NCBI GenBank assembly: GCA_907165065.1
Contig: OU015527.1
Span: forward strand, 24,627,686 to 24,691,685
Source of the DNA: Caprimulgus europaeus
Taxonomy: Eukaryota > Chordata > Aves > Caprimulgiformes > Caprimulgidae
Reading direction: 5' to 3'
Length of the DNA stretch: 64,000 nucleotides
Shown here: piece by piece, positions 1 through 12,435 of the stretch
How positions within the stretch are numbered: the first letter of the stretch is position 1
Layout: every line of letters starts with the position of its first letter
Notes under the pieces: generated by a model
The model's input: the letters and a program-made list of their open reading frames with translations, nothing else
Database searches by the model: none
What the model was told of the DNA's origin: nothing
Position numbers and translations under genes: made by a program

Positions 1-2906
1 TGTATTCATCCAATAGGAGAAACCACTAACTCTGTGAAGCATGTTTGCTGAAGCATTTTTTAGCAGCACCACCAGAAGAGAGTGGAAAATAAAATGCAAA
101 GCAGAAAAGTTTCTTTTTAGTTCTAGTCCTGATCATTTGAATAAAAGATTGCAAAAAATTACAAAAACTCACAAATATGCAAATATTTCTTATTTTCATG
201 ATGTAGTGGTGAGAAACAAACGAGAAGAAACCCTGGTGAAAATTCCATTTGGTGAAGCACAATGGAAAGTGATAATACAAACATAGAAAGCCAAGTCAGT
301 CAGGGAGAGTGTAAAAATTGCCAGTCATACTAAATTCCCAGATATATGGTTTATGCAATAAAAGATTACTTCAATAACACTTTCCAAACAAGACTGGAAT
401 ATTTCAATTTTTATTTCAGTATCTAGAAGTTTTCTCCTTAGGGAACTAAACTCTTCAGCCTGGTACTGGTCATATACAAAATAATGGACAAATGACTTTA
501 TAGCAAACAAACAAACAAACAAACAAAAACACCCCCACAAAAAAAACTACACAAAAAAGCCAAAAAGAACAGCAAACATGATTTCTGGGAACAAATGTCT
601 TGTCAAACAGATAGATTGTCTTTCTCTTGACTTAGTTATAAATGATGTAAATATAAGTGAATTTATTATTATAGTGTATCTGCACTACTTTATGGCATTT
701 GACATGAAAATATGATTTTAAAAGCTTGTATTATAAGAAAGTAGCATAGAACATAGCAAAGTTAATTCACAGTCAACCCCCTGTATTAAGAAATCTGCCC
801 ACAACTAAGTGTCAGTGAGATGGGTATTTTCTAACAGCGCTTACCAGAGGTAAATTTTTGGTCTATATCTATTCAGTAGTCTTATAAATCAGATAAACTT
901 GCAACTTACGTTTGTAGGATTGTGAAGAATTAATGTAGATTGTGCATCAGCATAATTTGTTTACCCTGAAGCACAGGTAAATGTTCTATAATTCTTTCTA
1001 TGATTATCTGGCAGAAAAAGAGCAACACATTTGTGTTTATATAAAAACAATTATTCTGAATGAAGGAGAAACTGCCTAGCCTCTTAATAGTAAAATGGTG
1101 AGACTTCCAAGTACATTTTGTCCTGTCCAGGTTTCCCTCCTCAGGTTTATGGTAAACTCAGAAAGGACAATGAAAAGAAGATCACAAAACATTTTTTAAA
1201 TTTTGATCTATGTGAGTTATTAAAGAGAAATATCTTCAATATTTATATTAAAAGTACCTACACATAAAAAAGCAAAAACAAAAACAAAAAACACCGCCCA
1301 CACACACATATTTAGTATTTTAGTGCTTTTCAAGACCTTTCCAGGAACAGCACAAAATAACATGATTACATTGCTGGAAAAGAAGCTAGAGAAATCTTCT
1401 CTAGAGAAGTCTCAAAATTAAATGCAATATCTAAATATTAAAGTCCATTACATACTCAAAAAAACTTTCCAAAAAATACTCTGAGTCTGAGGAATCACTT
1501 TGCAAATCAGTAATGAGAGTGACTGTGCCTAGTTTGGAGTGAGACTACCTGGGAACATAAAAAAGAGAGGGGAGCAACATAGAGTATTGGTAAGGAAAAT
1601 ATTACAAAAATAACACAAAAAGAACATGAAGACATATCAAGAAGTCAAACAAGCAGAGAAACTTCAAAAAGTTTTTATTGCAGGAATATTAAACTGAACC
1701 ATGCCTAGAAGACTATAGCATTAGCTATGAAATAAATAAAGTCTGTGAAGAAAATTATTTATTCCTAACGAAGTGTCTAATCTGACAGTAACCAGTAAGT
1801 CATGGCTATAACCTTCATTTTCACTTTTATTTAACTCTCCTGATCTATGTTTTTACAAAATATGATCAATCTTCTATTCTTTAAGCATTTTTGTTTATTT
1901 GTTTATTTCCTTGAATATATTTTATGAAGAAAGTATGTGTGTGGAAGGATTGTATTTTTTCAAAATTTTAGTGAAAACCCAATTGATAGTGAAAATCCAC
2001 AGTGAATGTATTAGTATGCTTTACAAACAATTATTTTATTTTTGTGTGGAAAGCAAGAAGACATTAAGTTAGCTGACAAACTGACAACATAACTAACTAC
2101 TTCCAATTAATAAACACAGTTGGAGAATTTTCATTCAGCCAAAGTCAATTTGCAAAATACAAGGCTTACTACCAGGAAAAGGATAATAAAATATCTATTT
2201 TAGAGAGGAAATACATGATAGTCTGGTATTCTGACTATTTGAAATAAATTGAAAAGATAGGATAACAAAACAGTTTTGGAAAAAAAGTAAGAGAAAGAAG
2301 AAAAGTAAACAAAACCAAAAGAGCATAAAGATGCAGGCTAAAGCAAAGTAAATTAGGAAAGCATTTGTTACTGGCAGGTAAAGCAGATCCAATAATCCTC
2401 AACTGATATAAAACCACAAAATGCTTACTATCTTACCCTGCCTGCATACCTAGAGATCATATTAACTTGGGGAAAAAAGAGGATGCTTTTACTTATTTTT
2501 CAGAGTTTTATAACTAAATAACTATTAATTAAAAGCTACTTGCATATTTTTACAGGAGAAGATTTTTGTGAAGGCTTTTACTTAGAACATAACTGTAATG
2601 AAAAGTAATCAAGACTGGAATTATAGTTTATTTCACCTACATTCCCCCCAGTTGTTTCTGAAGAAGAATGCCTATATATGGTGGCTAAATATACCGTGAA
2701 AATCTCTTGAATATCAGATATTTAGAATTTATAGTTGTAAGAGTCATAAATTCTTGCCTGATAATCTTGAACTACCTGCAGACAAGAAAAATTAACTTCA
2801 TTTTACAGGAACTTTTATTTCTGTGAATCAAAAGTAATATATTTTTAAGACATAGATTTTGTATCATGCTAGTTTATAATCTGCACTAATTGCTTCTCCA
2901 AACTGT
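1..2906. other. AT-rich non-coding stretch, no gene seen
   Basis: I see no gene or recognisable transposon here. Open frames on either strand are short (under about 85 codons), lack recognisable domains and look like chance. The only local structure is a short (CAAA)n run at 504-527 and scattered A-rich tracts, for example near 1268-1292. It could be intergenic or intronic; nothing in the bases decides between them. Confidence 0.6.
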
Positions 2907-3180
2907 GAAAAAAAAAGGGAAAGAAAAAGAAAAAGAAAGAAAAAGAAAGAAAAAGAAAAAGAAAAAGAAAAAGAAAAAGAAAAAGAAAAAGAAAAAGAAA
3001 AAGAAAAAGAAAAAGAAAAAGAAAAAGAAAAAGAAAAAGAAAAAGAAAAAGAAAAAGAAAAAGAAAAAGAAAAAGAAAAAGAAAAAGAAAAAGAAAAAGA
3101 AAAAGAAAAAGAAAAAGAAAAAGAAAAAGAAAAAGAAAAAGAAAAAGAAAAAGAAAAAGAAAAAGAAAAAGAAAAAGAAA

Positions 3181-3212
<32 letters not shown>

Positions 3213-3258
3213 AAAAAGAAAAAAAAAAAGGAAAAGGAAAAGGAAAAGAAAAAAAAGA
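2907..3258. repeat. (GAAAAA)n hexanucleotide array, homopurine
   Basis: Almost pure A/G tract. The hexamer GAAAAA is regular from about 2950 to 3206 (about 43 units). It is flanked on the left by irregular GAAA/GAAAAA units and on the right by a pure A stretch and AAAAGG-type units. The plus strand reads as a run of lysine codons and the minus strand as Phe/Leu. Both are artefacts of a period that is a multiple of three, not proteins. Such arrays are usually length-polymorphic. The homopurine strand is mirror-symmetric and could adopt triplex DNA; that is inference. Confidence 0.97.
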
Positions 3259-6200
3259 CAAAAATTCTAAAATTTAGATTCTACAAATATTCAAAACATT
3301 GCTCATTCCAAAGTATTATTCAACGTAATTTATGTTTGATACAATGGCAATTAAATGCATCATGCAATGTACTAACTGCCACTAATAATATTTAATTTTA
3401 ATTTAAGGGTAATTTGAATAAATAGCGTAACTATATGACTCAGCATAATTACAAAATAGGAGAATAAGATGATGTAAAATAAGAACTGACAGAGAACTTA
3501 ATCTTCTCACAAATTAGCTCTTTTATGAGTTTAGTTTTCAATTTTCTAATATTTGCACACCTGCTTCAAATAAAGCCTGGAGGCTGCAGAAAAAAAAAAA
3601 ATCAATCAAAATATTGGCATTTATTGTATTGTATTTTCTCACCAGCTCCAGTTCAGATGACACACAAATGTTGTCTTAAATATGTCATACATTTTGACCA
3701 TATTTATGCACACAATCATGTAAAGTTGAAGAAATAAACAACTCTAATTCTGCATAGAACTTTAGAAGTTCACTGTAACACTTGTTCTTATAAAAAGTAT
3801 TATCCCTTTGTGTTCCTTTGCGTTTATTCAAATATTTATGTTAGTCTCTTAAGAGAGTCTTTCATTCATGTACATACAAGGTAATTGGATCAATGCATCA
3901 CTGTACAGTAGGCCTTTATCTTTCTCATCATGTTTGCAAGTATGTATATGTACATACACACTTGTGTGTATAGTTTGTGAATACCATGTATGAATGTGTG
4001 TAAATACATGCATTTATACATATTTATCTTCATATATAGGTAGACTCTAATAAAGAAAATATTTGGACATGCAACCAATGATGTGAAAGCAACTCTTATA
4101 AGGGACTATTTTAAAGACAACCCAAGTCAGAAAGCCCACAGAAGAGACAAGAAACACCTCTATTTGTGACCAGGTTGTATTGTAGATTTTTCTTTAATTC
4201 AGGCTTATATGAGCTAGAATAATTTGATATACAACAAACTCCATAACTGTGAACTTTTTATCTGTTTCACATTAATGACAAGTTATTAATATTAAGAGAC
4301 AAGCTCAAGATTGCATTTGGTTCTGGATAGTTTGATCTTTCATGTTCTTTGGGATTAAATATAAGCAATTTATAACACAGATAAGGAGCAGCAGTGGTTG
4401 CTAAATTTGACTGGTTCACACACAGAGTTTACAAGAAGCAAAGAAGTTATATCTCTAAGTGACCTGTAATATATTTAATTACTCAACTTGCCATTTGACA
4501 ACGATGGACAAGCCAAATAAAAACCATTTTGTCACTAATAGTAAAGAGATGGAAATATCTATGCACATTTCATCTTTTCTTTCCTCCAGTGTTGAACTTT
4601 TCTATTTTCCTCCTGTAGCTAAATTTAGAAGGCTCTGTGATTAAAACATCTCCAAAGGAACCAGTAGTTTTTAATGTAAAAACTCGTCCTCAAGGTATAG
4701 GCTCTAATTTTTCATTTTTCTGAGGATAAAAACATTACCTTAACATGAAAGTCCTATCCCTTCTATTGCTGAGGGAAAAAAGTAAAATAAAATAATTTTG
4801 TATATATATATATCCCAGTTCATCAAAATTATTCTTTCTTGCTCTAGGTTATTTCTTATTAATATTCCCTTTGGTTGTTCTGAGTTTTTAAATTAGTGTT
4901 TCATACATCTATATAGCACAAATTATTTAGCTATTACCTTTGATTTGTATTCATTATGTGTTTGTATGACTTTACCATTGCTCAGCATTTTTGTACCCTT
5001 AAGGGAATGTCATATTGCCATAGCTACAAAGACAGAAGTATTTCATTTTGAAATTAGTATCTTTTCTGTTCATAATCAGGTGAAGAACCACAGTGTCAGT
5101 GTAGTTGTTCCTATTTATCCATGCATCTTTTCTCCAGAATACTCTTACTCCTTTACAACAACAAAGTCCAGCTTTACCTTTTCTTCTAATCAATGTAGGT
5201 AATTTTCAGCCTGTCCTAAAGGCATCTAATAATAAAGCTGAACAAGGAAAATTATAAACTGCAAGTTAGCAAGCACAGAAGCTTTACATCTTGTTTAAAT
5301 TCCAGGCACCTCCCAACTCTAAACACTAATAAACAGTTTTCTTTCACCCTGCATCATCCTCTTCTTTCTAACATTTGGGAAGACATGAAAAGCTGATTTG
5401 CAGCTCACTTAATAGAATGCATAAGACTCTTATTAGTGAAAAGCACAAGCTTCCCATTTATATTATCATCTGCTCAGCAGATGTCAGTGACATATTTGGT
5501 TTAGGAATTCTTATAATGAAAGAATTCATTTTTTTAATAAATATTATTTTTCTCTTTGTTCCAGTACCAAGTGTAAGACAGTATAACCCATTCTTATAAG
5601 CTTTCTACTAAGCAGTTCTAAGTGTATAAAGTAGTACCTTAAGAATCTAACTTTCTAAAAATTAATGTGACTGAAATTCTGCACATCCGAACTCCACATT
5701 TTCTTATACAAAATCTAGTTGTTAGTAAGGTCTTGCAAATGCTCATATTAGTTTGAGTGTATGGTTTATTGTGCATGTCCCCCAAACACTTCAGTAAGCT
5801 TTTAAAGTGGGGTGCAGGGTGTATTTGGGGCACTGGCATGGTCTACTAAATTGGTAGATGAGGTACTAGCACTGCTCTTTTTAGTTTAGATATGTGACAA
5901 GACGTGCTGATGCAAAATTTGTAGCTTCTTGAGTAGCTGTTGTGTAGGTGGCTTGCACGTGACTGTTAAAAGAAACAATGAATAATCCTTAACCTGTCTG
6001 TCTCATAAAATTTCTTTTTCTAGGATAAGATACACCTCTTTAGTTCAACAAATTTTCAGAGACTATATGCAAAATATTTTGGATATGATGATGTTCCTAA
6101 CAGTACTTTACGCTACTGTGACCTGACTCATGACTTTGTTATTGAAACATTTTAAATATAAAGGATTCATTAAAAACAGTAGTCTACTTGATTGAACTTA

Positions 6201-6810
6201 GGTTTATATGCATTATATTTACACCAATGTATTAGAAATATCCAATTTTTCCACTTGTGAAAATACATATATAAAGTAGCAAAGAGGTGCAAAATACTTG
6301 GCCTTTAGGGTACAACACATTACCTTTTGAAATAGTAAGAAAAATGAAACATGGAAAATCAAATCCTATCCAGTAACACATTTCTTTATTAAAAACTATT
6401 GCTGTATCATTAAGCTGACATCACAAGAGTAAAAAAGCTTAAAACAAGGTAAGCAGAAAAACTAAAAGACATTTTTTCTCTCCAGCTATATTCTTTGAAC
6501 TTTTACCATAACAATAAACTGAGATGTCTGAGAAGATAGAAATTACTTGGCTTTATTCATATCATATAGCTTTAAGTCAAATTGAATAAATAAAGATTTC
6601 CTCTATTAGGGATTTAATAAAGTATTAGCAATATGCAAAGTCTTTTTTTAAATTTTTTTTTCACTTTCTTAAATATTCATATGATTGCTTGTCGAGAAAA
6701 TAACTATACTGCGCAGGACATCCCAGTACTTTCTTTAAAATGCTTCAGCATTACAAAAAAAAAAAAAAAAAAAAAATTTGCATAATGCCAAAGTGTGAGA
6801 CAAATTTAAG
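3259..6810. other. AT-rich non-coding stretch, no gene seen
   Basis: No gene or mobile element recognised. It contains a short (TA)n run at 4801-4813 and a pure A run of 22 at 6755-6776 shortly before the first LTR. Small open frames have no recognisable family and unremarkable composition. Confidence 0.55.
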
Positions 6811-7415
6811 AGTGTTGTGGTGGGTTAACCCTGGCTGGATGCCAGATACTCACTAAAGCCCACTCTATCACCTCCCTTCTCAGTAGGATAAGGGGAGAAA
6901 ATAAGATGGAACAAAAAAACCCCAAACTTGTGGATCAAAACAAAGGCAGTTTAATAGAAGGAAATCAAAGTTGCATCCGCAGAAGCAAAAGAACTAAATA
7001 TTTACTCTCTACTTCCCATCAGCAGGCGATGTTTGCCCACTTCCCGGGAAGCAGGGTTTCATACACGTTGCAGTTCCCGGAGGACAAACATTGTAAATAA
7101 TGAATGTCCCCTCCTCCCCGCTCCATTCCCCTTGCTTTTATTTCTGAGCAGACGTCATATGGTATGGAATATCCCTCTGGTCAGTTTGGTTCAGCTGTCC
7201 TGGCTGTGTCCCCTCCCAAGACCTTTCCTACCCCCAGCCAGCTGGGCGGGGGGGAACGTTGGAGAGCCAGCCTCATGTTGTGTGAATGCTGCTCAGCAGT
7301 TACTAAAACACTGGTGTGTTATCAACACCTTTCTAGCTACCAATACAAAACACATCACTCTGAGGGCTGCCACAGGGAAAATCAACTCCATCCCAGCCAG
7401 ACCCAATACAAGTGT
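6811..7415 (+). mobile_element. Solo ERVL-type LTR (595 bp) with intact 5-bp TSD
   Basis: The LTR runs from 6816 (TGTGGTGGGTTAACCC) to 7410 (ACCCAATACA), so it begins TG and ends CA as retroviral LTRs do. It is flanked by the direct repeat AGTGT at 6811-6815 and 7411-7415. A 5-bp duplication is the size expected of ERVL-class integration. There is no internal gag/pol sequence beside it, so it is a solo LTR left by LTR-LTR recombination. It is markedly more GC-rich than the surroundings and has a palindromic CTTCCCGGGAAG at 7040-7051. It is the same subfamily as the copy at 12441-13033. Open frames inside it (for example 7033-7425) are not genes. Family assignment rests on the opening sequence and TSD size; the exact library name is not known to me. 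Confidence 0.9.
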
Positions 7416-7946
7416 ATATGCATAATATTTATGAGAAATTCTCTCCTCAGAAAAGAATAACAGAAAACAAGATGTTCAATGTTAGTGGAGTGCTTATTTC
7501 CAATTTTGTTCCTGCTACTCAAAAGACATATTCTCCTAGCAAATCCTGGAGGTGGTGAAGGGACAGATAGCTCTTGGCAGTGCTCCCACACATATAGTAC
7601 ATATAAGATGATATAAGTTTATTATTAAGTTTATTATGGTGATAATGAACTTTTTGTTTTTCAGTCAAATCAGATCAGGTCTGCACTGACAACTGTTAAA
7701 TCCAACAGAAATCAGAGCTGCTTCCTGAACCAGTAATGGAAACCCCTGTTAGCAACTGTTACTTACTTCACCCTTAGGAGCTACATTTTTCCATTCCTGA
7801 AAAGGTTATGAGCAGAAAGACTCCTATTTTTCTGCCCAGACAATTTACTACCCCAGTTGAGGCTGGTATTTATTTGGCAAGACATCCTTGAAGCAACTGG
7901 TGATCAGGAAAACTAAGTTGGATAAGGTTTCCTGGCAATTTGCTAG
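7416..7946. other. Non-coding spacer between two LTRs
   Basis: Moderately AT-rich sequence separating two independent LTR insertions. No gene, internal retroviral region or repeat was recognised, which argues against the two LTRs belonging to one provirus. Confidence 0.6.
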
Positions 7947-9025
7947 TGTGATGGGTTAACCCTGGCTGGACGCCAGGTGCCCACCAAAGCCATTCTATCA
8001 CTCACTCTCTTTAGCTGCACAGGAGGAACAAAATATAACAAAAGACTCACAGGTCAAGATAACAATAGGGAGAGATGGCTCACTGATTACCCTCACAGGC
8101 AAAATAGACTCAATTTGGGGAAATTAATTAATTTATTGCCAATCAAATCAGCATAGGATAACAGGAAATAAAGCAAATCTTAAAAACAATTTACCCCGTC
8201 TCTCCCTTCTTCCTGTCCTCAGCTTCAGTCCCAGTTTCTCTACCTCCAGCAGTGTAGGAGGATGGGGAATGGGGGTTGCAGACAGTTAATCACGTTGTCT
8301 CTGCTACTCTTTCTCCTCAGGGAGAGGACTCTTCACACTCTTCCCCCAGTTCAGTGTAGGGTCTCATCCACAGGAGACAGTCCTCCCCAAACTTACTGCA
8401 ACATGAGTCGTTCCCATGGGCTTCAGTTCTTCACTAACTGCTCCAATGTCAGTCCTTTCCATGGGGTGCAGTCCTTCAGGAACAGAATGCTCCAGTGTGG
8501 GTCCCCAGTGGGCCACAAGTCCTGCCAGAAAACCCACTCCAGCATGCTCTTCCCACAAGACCACAGCCTCCTTAAGGCATCCACCCACTCCAGCATGGGG
8601 TTTTCCACAGGCTGCAGGTGGACACCTGCTCCACCATAGTCCTCCATGGGCTGCAAGTGGACAGCTTGCCTCATCATGGCCTTCACCATGAGCTGTAGGG
8701 GAATCTGTGCTCCAGTGCCTAGACCATCTCCTCCTTCTCCTTCACCAACCTTGGTGTCTGCAGAGTTGCTCCTCTCATATATTCTCATTCCTCACTGCAG
8801 CTGCAGTTGCTGTTGGGCAAGTTTTTTTCTTCGCCTTCTTGAATATGTTTTCACAGGTGCACTACCACCATCACTGATGGGCTTGGCCTTGGCTAGTGGC
8901 TGGTTTATCTTGGACCAAACTGGCATTGATGCTGTTGGACAGAGGGGAAGCTTTGAGAAGCTTCTCACAGGAGCCACCCCTGTAACCCCCCTGCTACCAA
9001 AACCTTGTGAAAAAAATCCAATATC
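7947..9025 (+). mobile_element. Solo ERVL-type LTR (about 1.08 kb)
   Basis: It begins TGTGATGGGTTAACCCTGG at 7947, the hallmark opening of a common avian ERVL LTR group. It can be followed to about 9025, where ACCAAAACCTTGTG and AATCCAATATC align with the 3' end of the reverse-strand copy at 44683-45786. The middle (8402-8715) holds degenerate tandem modules built around CTGCTCCA...GGGTCC...GGGCTGCAG. No clear TSD remains (GCTAG on the left has no good match on the right), so the exact 3' boundary is uncertain by several bases. Open frames on both strands (for example 8262-8639 and 8423-8788) arise from the GC-rich modules and are not genes. Confidence 0.88.
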
Positions 9026-9519
9026 TTAGGAAAACACTGTTTCTGTCTTAAAGAAGATACACTTATTCCTGCATGTACAACATGGACTCAGTTAAATTGG
9101 ATGTTCACATGACTATAGTCATCATGATCAGGAGCTAACCTGAAGCAAGAGAACAGAAAGTACCATGCTTTTAACAAAGTGTATGGAATAAGTTAAAAAA
9201 GATAACAAGATCACACTGTTAAATTCACAGCTTCACTGTAAGACCTCAAAGGAGTACTGTGGTCAATTAATCTAAATTTCACTTTACTTCAACCCATAAA
9301 GCTCTCCACAAAATAGTCTGGTTTTAAATAATATTTATATTTTAAAAACACATGGCATCTTTCCCAGATTGGACAATCCACTATTTTTGTTCCAGTGGTT
9401 AACTATATTCATTATTAGCTAATTTCATCTTATTTTAGCTTGAATTTGTTTCCTGTAGAAATTGAGATATTTAAGTAGGCTTTCAATACATCCCTTATAG
9501 CAGAATAGGTGAGTTGAAA
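9026..9519. other. AT-rich non-coding spacer
   Basis: No gene is seen. The right-hand part (from about 9415) may already be degraded CR1 continuing into the next feature, but the similarity is too weak for me to set a boundary. Confidence 0.45.
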
Positions 9520-9790
9520 ACCTTTTTCATAGTTAGTTGGAATTTGTCGGCTTCCATTAACCAGTTCTTGCTGGTTGCTAAACTGAAACGTCCATTTCAA
9601 AATGTAGTTCTTACGAGTACCTGTTCAGGGACTGTGATCAAGTTACTCTTTGATGTCCTCTTTGATAAACTAAGTAAATGGACCTATTGGAGTCTTTCAT
9701 TATGAGATATGTGTTCCAGTCCTTTAATCATGCACACAGCTCTTCTCTGAAGCCCTTCAAAATTATCAGCATCCTTTCTGATAACTCCAC
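9520..9790 (-). mobile_element. Ancient CR1 LINE 3' fragment
   Basis: Read on the plus strand it is the reverse complement of a CR1 3' region. Diagnostic stretches are CTCTTTGATAAACTAAG at about 9658, GTTCCAGTCCTTTAATCAT at about 9712 and GCTCTTCTCTGAAGCCCTTC at about 9740, which match the old CR1 lineage shared by birds, crocodilians and turtles as I recall it. It is far more diverged than the copies at 29.7 and 50.1 kb, so it is probably much older. It is 5'-truncated with no coding capacity. Confidence 0.6.
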
Positions 9791-11037
9791 ATTGCTTTGA
9801 AGTATTTTCATGTTAGTCAAGTCAGTTATCATCATCATTTAGCCATCATTAATTTCTTATCAGAAGTTTATGTATTTTGGCTATTGACAAAACATGCACC
9901 ATTCACTTTTGAAGCACAGAAACCTTTTCACTGTTAATTCTAGCTAGTGGGAAGAGGTAAAAAAAAAAAAGAAAAAAAAAATTGTGCTGCTAGTCAGAGA
10001 GCACTATTTTCTTTTAACATTCATCTTGCAAGCCAGCACCACTACCATATGAGAGTAACAGGGAATTATATTACCTAGAAAGGCAGTTGATTTGAAATTG
10101 TAAACAGGATTAAAAAATATGTTGTTGCTTGAAACACGTTAATGTTGATTTACTACCTAATAAATACAACAAGCTTCCACTGAGGCTTTAAGGCCAATGG
10201 AGAGAAACAATACAAAGATACTCATGTGATTAGTTGTTTGCCTAATTACAAGCTGTGGCTGATTAAGGATGTTTAATGTGACTTTCATACAGTGGTTTCA
10301 CTCACTGTATCTAAACATCAGAATCCAAAAAGCTGCTATCCAGACTGCCTGCAGGATTCCACCAGAATTTTAAATATTTTAACAATTTCATCACAGCCAG
10401 TTCTTTCTTAACCTAAATTGCTGTGTATGTAATGGCATACAACAATTTTTAAAAACACTTCTAGTTAAAAATTATGTTGCTGCAAAAATACTGATTTAAT
10501 GGCTGGCAATGTTCTGCCATAGAGATAAAAATTGCCTTACATGGCAGGTGCACCTACTATGGGATATTGCATTAAGCTAATACTTCCCACATGATTTTTT
10601 TTTTGTGGCTGCCTGAACAGTACAGCACAGACAAAGAGCAGTGCTAATATCTTCTACTTTCCTCACATGTTCAGATTATAAGTCTCCCGCAGCACACGTT
10701 CTCAGAGATAATTAAAATGGGAAAGTTAGTTACATTATGATCTTGACCAAAATAGGAAAACACAGGTTTTTTGCAGAAAAAGCTGGGTCCATCCTAGGTT
10801 ATATTAAGCTAACCACTTCTGATGTCACTTAGAGGAAGAGCTCGTATTTTGTGATTCAGGACTTGTGTGTTTGTGGAAAAGGAGTTAATTTAAGAAAGAA
10901 ATTGAAAAAACAGAAAGAATGAGATTAAAGAGAACAGCAAGGAGGAAGAAAAACTCCCCTTCGTTAAAATAAATAAATAAACAAATAAATGAAATTACTA
11001 AATTATGATGTGCAAAAAATGATCCTGTAAGTATAAA
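9791..11037. other. AT-rich non-coding stretch, no gene seen
   Basis: No gene, transposon or RNA gene recognised. It contains a short A-rich tract at about 9959-9982 and an AAAT/AAAC-rich patch near 10970-10990. Confidence 0.5.
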
Positions 11038-11223
11038 CATCTTTTCTTCCTTCTGTCTTTCTCCACATTCTTCCTTCTTGAGCCCTTTTATCTTTACCTT
11101 TCCTTTTGTTGACAACTCTTTTCCCTCCTTTACAACTTTTCTCCTCTTCTCCCTTTCTTGCCCTCCCTTTCCTCCGCTCTCCACTCTTTTTTCTCCTTTT
11201 CCATTTCTCTCTCTTTCTCTGTC
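11038..11223. repeat. Polypyrimidine (C/T-rich) tract
   Basis: About 185 bp dominated by CT, CTT and CCTTT words on the plus strand, with few purines between 11104 and 11223. It is low-complexity rather than a clean tandem repeat. Open frames on both strands in this span reflect the biased composition. Confidence 0.75.
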
Positions 11224-12435
11224 TTATTTGCTATAGATCTGCAGCCAGCTCAAGAAACACAGTTGTCTCTTGCCCAGGATGCAGCTGGGAGCCATATCAG
11301 CTAGTGCTACTACAATTGTTAACAACAGTGGGCTGACTTAAGTTTTATATGAGAGACTGCCTTTCTCACTTCCCAGGTCAGGCTACCGTTTAAGCTGATG
11401 TCTGAACTGCAGCTGGTAGGAGGACTATGAACAGATAGCCAAGGGACAGAGAAAGAAAAAAAAATAACTGGTGTAACCATTTTTGTTTGCTGGCAAGATC
11501 TGCTACCAGCAGTTGTCCCATATGAATCTAGACAGATCAATTGACCAAGTGTAAAACTAGCTCTGCTTTGTAAAATATCTTTAGACTTTGTAACCATATG
11601 TTCCTTCAAGAAGGAAAATCTTAGCCTGGTGAATACTCCATGTATGTGTGAAAAGTGTTCATGGTAAGACATTGATTAATATGTTTCCCAAATCACAAAT
11701 TTGTTGTATCTATGATAATTGATTTTTCTTCATTATCTTTCAAAACTTTTTTACTTTCATCTGAACAACTGTTGGTGACAAAACTGATGTAAGAGACTAG
11801 AAAATTAATATATATATTCCCACTCCTATGGGAACATAAGTTATTAGTAACATCATTTTAGTTAAAATTAGAATATTTTTCTGGACAGTTTTTTCTTTTT
11901 CCACGGGGTCATTTTTCTGGACAGTTGATGGCTTAATCAAATCATGAGCTCAGCTGCATTGAGCAGTACCAAGAATGCAGAGAATATGGCTTGTTTGCGC
12001 AGTTCTGGCAGAGATGTTGTGTTTGACCCTGAAAGCACATTGTAAGTCTGATGCACATTGCTAGGCTGGACTTAGTGTGCATCTGCAGGTCAGCCAGGCC
12101 AACACTGTCCATCCAAAATCACAGTGACCGGACAAATCTGCCAGTTGCTTTACATTGTCACTGACTTTAATGGAACGTGAATTTGAGCCATTTAATTTAG
12201 ATGTTAAAAGAGATAAAAAGTAGAGTACTGAGCAAAGTTTATAACTTTTATAACTTATGCTAGTGGTAGCACTAAGTACAGCAAACGATAAACCAAATTG
12301 TGTTTGTGGTCTATGGACTTCTGGGACCCAAACTTTTTTAGTTTTGTGTTCTGAGAGAGACAACTAAGATAAGCAAGTTTATACTTAATGTAATGTAATA
12401 AACAAATATTAAGTTTTTAGGGGGATCTGTAATAC
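11224..12435. other. Non-coding stretch, no gene seen
   Basis: No gene recognised. A 16-bp exact direct repeat, ATTTTTCTGGACAGTT, occurs at 11875-11890 and 11911-11926. Open frames on the minus strand at 11319-11672 and 12061-12363 have no recognisable domain. Confidence 0.5.

Noticed and set aside
2890..3270. Poly-lysine (plus) and Phe/Leu (minus) open frames of about 130 codons
   Set aside because: Produced by a hexanucleotide repeat whose period is a multiple of three; not a protein.
7942..9030. TSD for the 1.08-kb LTR
   Set aside because: GCTAG on the left has no convincing partner near 9021-9030; the best alternative matches only three of five bases.
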